Assembly: GCA_945860425.1 (NCBI GenBank)
Contig: CAMAQU010000022.1
Span: 1-13,630 of the forward strand
Reading direction: 5' to 3'
Length of the DNA stretch: 13,630 nt
DNA from: Sphingomonas paucimobilis
Lineage (GTDB): Bacteria; Pseudomonadota; Alphaproteobacteria; Sphingomonadales; Sphingomonadaceae
In this document: piece by piece, positions 1-6,093 of the stretch
Numbering within the stretch: the stretch's first letter is position 1
How the letters are laid out: each line of letters starts with the position of its first letter
Notes under the pieces: model-generated
What the model saw: the letters and a program-made list of their open reading frames with translations, nothing else
The model's database searches: none
What the model was told of the DNA's origin: nothing
Position numbers and translations under genes: made by a program

Positions 1-408
1 ACCCAATCCAATGTCGGCCGCATGAAGGCAGCCGGCGTTGAGGTGGGCATTGGTATGATCAACGATAATGAAGCGCGTCAGGCGCAGTTGAGCATGCAAT
101 ATGCTGGCAATTTGGTGGCGCTGAACAAGGTTCCGGGGGCAACTGGCCTGTCCTGGGGCGATGCCTTTGCCGCGATCAGCTCCGTTCCGGCCTCCATCGT
201 CGGATTGGGCGGCGAAATCGGGTCACTCAAGGCGGGTCGACGTGCCGATATTGTTTTTTGGGATGGTGATCCTTTGGAGGCGACCTCCAACGTTGAGAAG
301 GTCTGGATCGATGGCGTGGGGCAGCCCCTGTCCACGCGTCAGACACGCTTGCGGGATCGGTATCTACAACCGGGCGTAGGGGCACTTCCCGACGCGTATA
401 AGCATTGA
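1..408 (+). CDS. Amidohydrolase family protein, C-terminal part (5' end outside window)
   Basis: The reading frame is open from base 1 and gives the last 135 residues of a metal-dependent hydrolase of the amidohydrolase superfamily, close to imidazolonepropionase-like members. The family signature is the C-terminal beta-sandwich return: a helix with an AISSVPASIVGL stretch, then GSLKAGRRADIVFWDGDPLE and a VEKVWIDGV strand. Intact members are usually about 400-480 residues, so roughly two thirds is missing. The part expected to carry the final metal-ligand or catalytic Asp (often GTD in the superfamily) reads GIGMINDNEARQ, so that motif is not canonical; some paralogs in this subgroup also deviate there. 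The substrate cannot be told. A periplasmic location is possible but the N-terminus is not visible. The next gene is a TonB-dependent receptor on the same strand. Family call secure, specificity unknown. Confidence 0.85.
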   Translation, partial: TQSNVGRMKAAGVEVGIGMINDNEARQAQLSMQYAGNLVALNKVPGATGLSWGDAFAAISSVPASIVGLGGEIGSLKAGRRADIVFWDGDPLEATSNVEKVWIDGVGQPLSTRQTRLRDRYLQPGVGALPDAYKH

Positions 409-412
409 GAGT

Positions 413-446
413 GCGCCGTTGGTTGGCTCTGGCTGGCCAACGGCGC
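413..446 (+). terminator. 10-bp perfect hairpin after the amidohydrolase; possible terminator or attenuator
   Basis: GCGCCGTTGG (413-422) is exactly complementary to CCAACGGCGC (437-446), with a 14-nt loop, starting 5 bases after the amidohydrolase stop. No T-run follows (the next bases are CCCTCCGTTC), so it is not a classic intrinsic terminator. It could be an mRNA 3'-end stabiliser or a weak terminator separating hydrolase and receptor expression. The structure is seen directly; the role is inferred. Confidence 0.5.
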
Positions 447-496
447 CCCTCCGTTCATCTAAGCGTAATCAAAGCTTCTTATCGAAGCAAAAAGCT

Positions 497-2788
497 ATGG
501 CACACAAAAAAACCTCCCCTCGAAGCGCCCTTGCGGCCCTTGCCCTATCGGCTGCCTGTGCACCCGCATGGGCCTCGCAATCGGTTCCTGATGACACGGC
601 TGATCCGACACAAGACATTGTCGTCACAGCACCTGCGCTGGCCGGCTCTGTGAACATTGCCATTACCGCCGATGTCGTTCTCGATAGCGCGGCGATCCAA
701 AGCTATGGTGTGTCAAGCGTTGCTGACTTGCTCTCGGCATTGTCGGCACAGACCCGCTCTGGCCGTGGTCGCGGCGATGGGCGGCCGGTTGTTCTGCTCA
801 ATGGCAAGCGGATTTCAGGATTTGCCGAACTGCGCGACTTGCCCAGCGAGGCTATTCAGCGGGTTGAGATTCTGCCGGAAGATGTGGCGTTGCGCTTTGG
901 CTATGCGGCCGACCAACGGGTCATCAACTTCATTCTGCGGCCCGGCTTTAAGGCCGTCACGCTGGAGGGGGAGATTGGTGGGCCGACATCTGGCGGGCGC
1001 ACGGACCTTGAATTTGAAACAGGACTTGTACGCATTGGCAAAAAGGGCCGGGTGAATCTGGATGCGGAATATACCCGCACGGGATCAATCCTTGAGAGCG
1101 AACGGGGGATTGCCGCAAGCGGAACCGATCAAACGGCATATCGCACCTTGTCTCCAACGCTGGATGCGCTGAAACTCAATGCCGTTGTCAGTCAGACGCT
1201 CGGCGGCGGCGTGGGCGCAACCTTCAGCCTGCAGCATGATCGGACCGATAATCAGGCGCTTTTGGGGCTGCGTTCCGGCGGGGCGGTGATCGATCCTCTG
1301 GAACGCGATACCCGCGCTCGGAATGTCTCCGGCGGCCTGTCTTTGGATGGGCGGCTTTCCCAGTTTAACTGGACCGCAAATGCCAGTGCCCAGCGCACCA
1401 CAACACACACCCTCACGGATCAAAATGGAGCCAGCCTTTCGGGTCGGGATGAGGCAAAATCCCGCCTGTCGGCTGGAACCGCTGTGCTGTCGGCAACTGG
1501 CCCGCTCATTGCCCTTCCAGCAGGCCCGGCGACGGTCAACCTGACGGCGGGCTTTGACACCCGCGAAATTGAGAGCAGATCGACGCGCTCTGGCGTTTTG
1601 ACCAATGGCTCCATAGGCCGGGATGACCTGAATGGCCGGGTTAATCTCGATATTCCATTGACCAGCCGGAGGCGCGCTGTCGCCGATCTGCTGGGCGATA
1701 TTTCCATTAATGTGAATGGCGGGATTCGCGATCTGTCTGACTTTGGTCGGCTGACCAGCTATGGCTATGGGCTGACATGGTCGCCTGTTCGGGGTCTCAC
1801 CCTGCTGACAAGTTATGTCGCGGAAGAAGCCGCTCCGTCCCCGTCGCAATTGGGCGATCCGGTGATCTTAACCCCCAATGCGCTGGTCTTTGACTATGTG
1901 CGGGGCGAAACGGCGCTGGTCACGCTCATCTCTGGCGGCAACCCCTTGTTGCGCGGTGAAAAGCGCCGCGACACGAAATTTGGCCTGACCTATGAACCGA
2001 AAAGGCTGGAGGGCCTGACGCTCACCGGCAATTATTTTCGCAACCGCAGCTCCGATCCCGTGGCGGCCTTCCCCGCGCTGACACCCATCATTGACGCGGC
2101 CTTTTCGCAGCGGGTGACGCGCAACGCCGCGGGTCAATTGGTTGCGCTCGACCAGCGCGCCCTTAATTTTCTGGCGACACGCAGCGATCAATTGCGCTGG
2201 GGCCTGAGTTTTCAAAAGCAGATTGGACAAGCCGGTTCCGGCTCTGGCGGCGGGTCGAGCGCGCGTGGCCCTCGGGGTGGCGGGTTTGGCGGCTTTGGCG
2301 GCGGACAAGGGGGGCGCTGGTCGGTGTCCCTTTACCATGTGGTCAAATTCCTCGACGAAATTGATGTGGCGGCCAATGCGCCTAAGCTCGATCTCTTAGG
2401 AGGTGATGCGATTGCCCAAACGGGCGGCGCACCGCGCCATACGCTGGAGCTAGAAGGCGGCTGGTTTCTGAAAGGCATTGGTTTCCGCGTGAATGGGGCG
2501 CATCAAACCGCCACCAATGTCCGCATCGGCAGCGCGTCTGACGCGTTGCAGTTTTCGGATTTGACGACGCTCAATCTGCGCATGTTCATCAACTTTGATC
2601 AGCGGCCTTCTGTTCTGAAGTCAGTGCCCATGCTCAAGGGCACACGCCTTGCCATTAGAATTGATAATCTGCTGAACGATATTCAGAATGTGCGGGATGC
2701 AAATGGGTTGGTGCCAGTGCGCTATCAGCGCGGCTATCTGGACCCGGTGGGTCGGCGCATCGAAGTGAGCCTGCGGAAAATCTTCTAG
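497..2788 (+). CDS. TonB-dependent outer-membrane receptor
   Basis: A 763-residue outer-membrane receptor of the TonB-dependent family, expected to import a nutrient across the outer membrane using TonB/ExbBD energy. I chose ATG 497 because it is followed by a clear signal peptide: basic MAHKK, a hydrophobic Ala/Leu stretch, and an AWA cleavage site after residue 26. An upstream TTG at 419 would add a non-signal leader that overlaps the hairpin. A TonB box (QDIVVTA) lies at residues 39-45. A plug-like domain follows, with VADLLSALSAQTRS and RPVVLLNGKRISGF, and a PSEAIQRVEILPEDVALRFGY segment. The rest is amphipathic barrel strands ending in Phe (SLRKIF), the usual Omp85-recognised terminus. 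A Gly-rich insert occupies about residues 580-606. The ribosome-binding site is weak. The upstream amidohydrolase suggests linked uptake and breakdown, but the substrate is unknown. Confidence 0.88.
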   Translation: MAHKKTSPRSALAALALSAACAPAWASQSVPDDTADPTQDIVVTAPALAGSVNIAITADVVLDSAAIQSYGVSSVADLLSALSAQTRSGRGRGDGRPVVLLNGKRISGFAELRDLPSEAIQRVEILPEDVALRFGYAADQRVINFILRPGFKAVTLEGEIGGPTSGGRTDLEFETGLVRIGKKGRVNLDAEYTRTGSILESERGIAASGTDQTAYRTLSPTLDALKLNAVVSQTLGGGVGATFSLQHDRTDNQALLGLRSGGAVIDPLERDTRARNVSGGLSLDGRLSQFNWTANASAQRTTTHTLTDQNGASLSGRDEAKSRLSAGTAVLSATGPLIALPAGPATVNLTAGFDTREIESRSTRSGVLTNGSIGRDDLNGRVNLDIPLTSRRRAVADLLGDISINVNGGIRDLSDFGRLTSYGYGLTWSPVRGLTLLTSYVAEEAAPSPSQLGDPVILTPNALVFDYVRGETALVTLISGGNPLLRGEKRRDTKFGLTYEPKRLEGLTLTGNYFRNRSSDPVAAFPALTPIIDAAFSQRVTRNAAGQLVALDQRALNFLATRSDQLRWGLSFQKQIGQAGSGSGGGSSARGPRGGGFGGFGGGQGGRWSVSLYHVVKFLDEIDVAANAPKLDLLGGDAIAQTGGAPRHTLELEGGWFLKGIGFRVNGAHQTATNVRIGSASDALQFSDLTTLNLRMFINFDQRPSVLKSVPMLKGTRLAIRIDNLLNDIQNVRDANGLVPVRYQRGYLDPVGRRIEVSLRKIF

Positions 2789-2840
2789 CCTCAGCGCGGG
2801 TTCAAGGGCACACTCCCTCCAAAGAGGAAGAGGAGAGCTT

Positions 2841-3530
2841 ATGCAGGACCTTATCATCGCCATGTCGGCCTTTGTCGGCACGCATTTCTTGATGTCGCAC
2901 CCATTGCGCGCGCCCATGGTCGCAAGGCTTGGGGAAGGGCCGTTTCGCGGTGTTTACTCGCTTGTGTCTCTGGCGACCTTTGCCTGGGTGTATTTCGCCT
3001 TTCGGGATGCGCCGCGCGGGGATTATGCTTGGCAAGCTGGTGAGGGGCTTTGGGCCATTGCCTCTGGCCTGATGCTGATTGGATCCATTCTCTTTGTCGG
3101 GTCGCTGGTTGGCAATCCAGCACTTCCCGCCCCAAATGCAGAGGCCGCCGCCACCCGTCCGGCGCATGGCGTGTTCCGCATCACGCGCCATCCCATGATG
3201 TGGGGCTTTGCGATTTGGGCTTTGGTGCACGCGCTAGTTGCCCCTTATGCCGCCAGCTTTGTTCTAACCGGCGGCATTTTGCTGCTGGCTTTGGGCGGCT
3301 CTGCCGGGCAGGATCGCAAAAAAGCGGCCTTGATGGGCGACGCTTGGAAGGGCTGGGCGCAGCGGACGAGCTTTTGGCCCTTTGGCCTCCAGCTTTCAGG
3401 CAGGGCGCCGGTCTCAACGATCTGGCCGGGCCTGACCGTCGTCCTGCTGGGCATCGTGATCTGGTTGGGGGTGACCTATGTTCACCCCATGCTTGGCGCG
3501 CCAGTCGCTGGCATCTGGATCTGGCTTTAA
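2841..3530 (+). CDS. NnrU family integral membrane protein
   Basis: A 229-residue polytopic inner-membrane protein matching the NnrU family. The N-terminus has the GTHFLMSHPLR motif (His15, His20). The family hallmark FRITRHPMMWGF follows, with His117, then HALV. About six hydrophobic segments are visible and the length is close to usual. Start ATG 2841 is preceded by a strong AGGAG at 2831-2835. NnrU was named for a locus near nitric-oxide reduction genes in Rhodobacter. The family is broader and includes the plant/cyanobacterial Z-ISO zeta-carotene isomerase, a haem enzyme. No denitrification or carotenoid genes are present here, so the function is left open. It begins 52 bp after the receptor stop and converges with the symporter, with only 12 bases between their stop codons. 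Confidence 0.85.
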   Translation: MQDLIIAMSAFVGTHFLMSHPLRAPMVARLGEGPFRGVYSLVSLATFAWVYFAFRDAPRGDYAWQAGEGLWAIASGLMLIGSILFVGSLVGNPALPAPNAEAAATRPAHGVFRITRHPMMWGFAIWALVHALVAPYAASFVLTGGILLLALGGSAGQDRKKAALMGDAWKGWAQRTSFWPFGLQLSGRAPVSTIWPGLTVVLLGIVIWLGVTYVHPMLGAPVAGIWIWL

Positions 3531-3542
3531 CGTTTTTTGGGG

Positions 3543-4781
3543 CTAATGGGCGGCGGTCTTTTCCGCCGCGTCGCCCGCCCGTTCCGAAATGGTCGTGGTC
3601 ACCGCCATATCCATTGTGACATTGCCCAAAGTGCGCATGATATCTGGGAAGGTCTCCACCGCAATCAGCAAGGCCAGTGGTTCCACCGGCACGCCCATAG
3701 CAAGGGAAATGGGCGCGATTGAGGTCACAAAGCTGACGGTGCCGGGCAGGCTGACGGCCCCCAAGGTTGTCGTGGCGGCTGCGGCAACACCCGCTGCCAG
3801 CATCCAGGGGGTCAGTTCCACCCCCATCCAATGCGCAACATAAATCGCAACAGCAAGGTTCATGGCCGGGCCGGTGGCGCGGAAGATGGCAACGGCAACA
3901 GGCATCACAAGGTCCGCCGTGGCTGGCGGCACCCCAAGGGCGGCCATCCCGCGCAGCATCGCGGGGAGCGACACGAGCGAAGATTGTGTCGAAATGGCTA
4001 CAGCTTGGGCCGGGATGGCCGCGCGGAAAAAGCGGATCGGGTTGCGTCGCCCACCGATGGCGGCAAGCGCAAAGGCGAGCATCCAGACAACACTGCCGGT
4101 CGCCGAGACGATAGCGACATAATGGGCCAGCGCCCCGAGTGCCGCAGCCCCGGCCTTTGCCCCAACGACATAGGCCAATGCAAAAACACCAATTGGGGCC
4201 AGCGCCAGCACCCAATTGATGACAATCAGCATCGCATCCGACACCGCTTCAAAAAAGCCGCCGATCAGGCTGCGCTTCTCCTCTGGCAGGCGGGTGACGG
4301 CAAAGGCAAATGCGGTGGTAAAGACAATCAACGGCAAGATGGCATCACTGGCCGCGGCATTGACCGGATTGGTGGGCACGATGGCGCGGATGAAGTCGGC
4401 AAAGGGCTTCACCTCTCCCGTATCTGGGGCCGTCGAGAGTGCCGATTTGAGCGCGGCCCCCGCTTCTGCTGGCATCGGAAAGGCGGCCAGCAGCGCGGGC
4501 GTGACAAAGGCGGCCATAGTTGCCGAGGCCCAAAGAATAACCATCATGGTGATGACGGCCCGCATGGCGAGCTTACCCGCGCGGGCCGCGGCCGCAGTTT
4601 GCGCAATGCCCGTGATCAGCAGGGCAACGACGAGGGGCACCACCGTCATCCGCAAGCCATTGAGCCATAAGGTGCCGACAATATCGGCCGCTTCCGTCAG
4701 CCCATGGGCTTGGCTATCCAGCAGGATGCCAAGTCCCAGACCCAGAATAAGGGTCGCCAGAATAACCGATGCTTTTGACAT
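3543..4781 (-). CDS. Dicarboxylate/amino acid:cation symporter (DAACS, glutamate transporter fold)
   Basis: A 412-residue inner-membrane secondary transporter of the GltP/DctA/EAAT family. The GLRMTVVPLVVALLITGI stretch near residue 42 is typical. Hairpin HP1 is recognisable as STQSSLVSLP (264-273). In the last helix, Asp380, Arg383, Asn387 and Asp391 have exactly the spacing of Asp394, Arg397, Asn401 and Asp405 of GltPh, which bind substrate and sodium. An Asp at the first position favours an amino-acid substrate such as glutamate or aspartate. The NMDGT sodium motif is degenerate: NLAVA at 308-312 puts Ala where Asp312 of GltPh sits. HP2 (SLPGTVSFV) is also non-standard. The start is ATG 4781, with GGGGAA a few bases upstream on this strand. 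The gene is divergent from the nitronate monooxygenase. Family secure, substrate inferred. Confidence 0.88.
   Translation of the reverse strand: MSKASVILATLILGLGLGILLDSQAHGLTEAADIVGTLWLNGLRMTVVPLVVALLITGIAQTAAAARAGKLAMRAVITMMVILWASATMAAFVTPALLAAFPMPAEAGAALKSALSTAPDTGEVKPFADFIRAIVPTNPVNAAASDAILPLIVFTTAFAFAVTRLPEEKRSLIGGFFEAVSDAMLIVINWVLALAPIGVFALAYVVGAKAGAAALGALAHYVAIVSATGSVVWMLAFALAAIGGRRNPIRFFRAAIPAQAVAISTQSSLVSLPAMLRGMAALGVPPATADLVMPVAVAIFRATGPAMNLAVAIYVAHWMGVELTPWMLAAGVAAAATTTLGAVSLPGTVSFVTSIAPISLAMGVPVEPLALLIAVETFPDIMRTLGNVTMDMAVTTTISERAGDAAEKTAAH
3550..3569 (-). terminator. Hairpin over the 3' end of the symporter gene; weak terminator candidate
   Basis: GCGGCGG (3550-3556) pairs perfectly with CCGCCGC (3563-3569) around a 6-nt loop, just inside the symporter C-terminal codons. 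Read on the minus strand, the hairpin is followed by CCATTAGCCCC and then AAAAAA, not a T-run. On the plus strand a TTTTTT tract (3533-3538) lies before it, next to the NnrU stop. It might slow polymerase between the two convergent genes, but a GC-rich coding coincidence is equally possible. Confidence 0.22.
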
Positions 4782-4803
4782 GCTTGTGTTCCCCGATCAG
4801 CTT
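4775..4803 (+). promoter_or_regulatory. Possible sigma70-type promoter for the nitronate monooxygenase gene
   Basis: A perfect TTGACA -35 element lies at 4775-4780, inside the first codons of the divergent symporter gene. The base at 17-nt spacing is the start of CAGCTT (4798-4803), a poor -10 match. The gap between the divergent starts is only 53 bp, so promoters of both genes must sit here or extend into coding sequence. Suggested by the -35 match only. Confidence 0.25.
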
Positions 4804-4820
4804 GGTGATACACGTCCCAA

Positions 4821-4826
4821 AAGGAG
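4821..4826 (+). promoter_or_regulatory. Shine-Dalgarno site deciding the monooxygenase start
   Basis: AAGGAG lies 8 bases before ATG 4835. It rules out an upstream in-frame start at 4769, which would overlap the divergent symporter start. Confidence 0.85.
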
Positions 4827-4834
4827 AGGCCAAT

Positions 4835-5974
4835 ATGACCGATAATCTGTGTGCCCGATTGGGCATTGAATTTCCGCTTTTTGCGTTCAGCCATTGCCGC
4901 GATGTTGTGGCCGCCGTCTCCAAAGCGGGCGGATTTGGAGTGTTGGGGGCAACCGCCTTTAATCCCGAACAGCTTGAGGTGGAGCTGCAATGGATTGATG
5001 CCCATGTGGATGGAAAGCCCTATGGCATCGACGTTCTGATCCCAGAGAATCTCAGCGTGAAGCATGAGAAAGATTTGACGTCCAAAAAACTCGCCGAACG
5101 CATTCCGCAAGCGCATCGAGACTTTGTCGATAATCTCCTAAAGTCACATGGCGTCGACAGCGCAGGCGCGCATGCCCGCGCGCAAAGTGATGATGCGCCG
5201 CCGCCCTTCTGGCCGGAAGAAGCGATGGAGCTTTTGCGCGTTGCCTTTAATCACCCCATTCGGATGATCGTGAACGCGTTGGGCGTGCCGCCTGCCGAAA
5301 TGATTGAGATGGGCCGGGCGCATAATGTGCCTGTCGGCGCATTGGCCGGGGCGAAGGAGCATGCCTTGCGTCTGGCCGAAGCGGGCTGTGACGTGATTGT
5401 GGCGCAAGGCGGAGAGGCTGGTGGCCATTGCGGCGAAGTATCGACCATCGTCCTCATCCCAGAGGTGGTGCGCGCCCTGAAGGCCGCAGGGCATGATGTG
5501 CCTGTGCTGGCAGCAGGCGGGATCATGACGGGGTCGCAAATGGCGGCTTGCATGGCGATGGGTGCGGCCGGGGCCTGGACCGGGTCGGTCTGGCTGGCCA
5601 CGACGGAAAGCGAATGCTCCCAGATTTTCCGCGAAAAGATGGTGGCCGCGCGGTCGCGTGACACGGTGCGATCCAAAGGCCGGACGGGCAAATATTCCCG
5701 TCAGCTTGTTTCCGCTTGGACGGACGCTTGGGAAGGGCCAGACAGCCCCGGCGCGTTGCCCATGCCGATGCAGTCCCTCATTGCGGAACCCGCCATCCAC
5801 AAAGCGACCAAATCTGCCGAAGGCGGCAATGTCGATGCCCGTCCGCTCGTGACCTATTTTGTCGGCCAAGGCGTTGGGCTGGTGGATAACATCGTCTCCG
5901 CCCGATCGGTCGTGCAGGACTTTATGTCGGATTATGCCGAAGCGGTGGATCGGTTGAACGCGTCCGTCGGTTAG
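4835..5974 (+). CDS. Nitronate monooxygenase family flavoprotein (2-nitropropane dioxygenase-like)
   Basis: A 379-residue cytosolic FMN-dependent TIM-barrel protein of the nitronate monooxygenase family, which oxidises alkyl nitronates to carbonyl compounds and nitrite; many members have unknown natural substrates. Visible family features are an N-terminal GIEFPLFAFS strand and an AVSKAGGFGVLGA segment. The core is GGEAGGHCGEVST, with the predicted catalytic His at residue 198. The FMN phosphate site is LAAGGIMTG, with Gly228-Gly229, followed by AAGAWTGSVWLATTES. An insert at about residues 75-135 (KHEKDLTSKK to PPPFWPEEAM) marks a longer subgroup. Spacing to the AAGGAG site and the start are ideal. 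It is divergent from the symporter and followed by a 46-bp palindrome. No nitroalkane-related genes are nearby, so a general detoxification role is only a guess. Confidence 0.9.
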   Translation: MTDNLCARLGIEFPLFAFSHCRDVVAAVSKAGGFGVLGATAFNPEQLEVELQWIDAHVDGKPYGIDVLIPENLSVKHEKDLTSKKLAERIPQAHRDFVDNLLKSHGVDSAGAHARAQSDDAPPPFWPEEAMELLRVAFNHPIRMIVNALGVPPAEMIEMGRAHNVPVGALAGAKEHALRLAEAGCDVIVAQGGEAGGHCGEVSTIVLIPEVVRALKAAGHDVPVLAAGGIMTGSQMAACMAMGAAGAWTGSVWLATTESECSQIFREKMVAARSRDTVRSKGRTGKYSRQLVSAWTDAWEGPDSPGALPMPMQSLIAEPAIHKATKSAEGGNVDARPLVTYFVGQGVGLVDNIVSARSVVQDFMSDYAEAVDRLNASVG

Positions 5975-5981
5975 GCTGCTG

Positions 5982-6027
5982 GCCCTCCCCCACCCCCTCC
6001 CGCATGCGGGAGGGGGTGGGGGAGGGC
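5982..6027. repeat. Perfect 46-bp palindrome, REP-like element
   Basis: Each arm is 23 bases with no mismatch: the left arm runs 5982-6004 and the right arm 6005-6027, centred on GCA|TGC. The left arm is C-rich (blocks of 5 C separated by A and T) and the right arm is its exact complement. It begins 8 bases after the monooxygenase stop. There is no T-run, so it is not a standard terminator, but as RNA it would form a very stable 3' hairpin. Similar C-rich/G-rich extragenic palindromes are common in alphaproteobacterial genomes, so it is probably one copy of a dispersed REP-type family. Confidence 0.85.
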
Positions 6028-6028
6028 A

Positions 6029-6056
6029 TTGCGCGCTTTGGCGCAGGGGCTATATC
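6029..6056 (+). promoter_or_regulatory. Possible promoter for the Xaa-Pro aminopeptidase gene
   Basis: TTGCGC (6029-6034) and TATATC (6051-6056) are 16 bases apart, immediately after the palindrome and 38 bases before ATG 6094. The -10 matches TATAAT at four of six positions and the -35 matches at three. Modest candidate only. Confidence 0.3.
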
Positions 6057-6093
6057 CTTTCTCAGAAATGACCGACTGACCGAAAGACTTTTC

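Noticed and set aside
1085..1849. 254-codon minus-strand open frame
   Set aside because: It is antisense to the TonB-dependent receptor, has no recognisable domain, and its open length is explained by codon bias of the real gene.
2841..3530. NnrU as evidence of a denitrification locus
   Set aside because: No nitric oxide or nitrite reductase genes are present, and the family occurs in many non-denitrifiers.
3181..4215. 344-codon minus-strand open frame
   Set aside because: It spans the NnrU gene end and is a shifted frame of the symporter; Cys/Arg-rich composition is typical of a shadow frame.
3831..4670. 279-codon plus-strand open frame
   Set aside because: It is antisense to the symporter and is low-complexity Gly/Arg/His-rich with no family features.
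6004..6093. N-terminal extension of the aminopeptidase to an ATG in the palindrome
   Set aside because: The extension is translated palindrome (Gly/Glu repeats) and lacks a ribosome site; the family N-terminus begins at ATG 6094.
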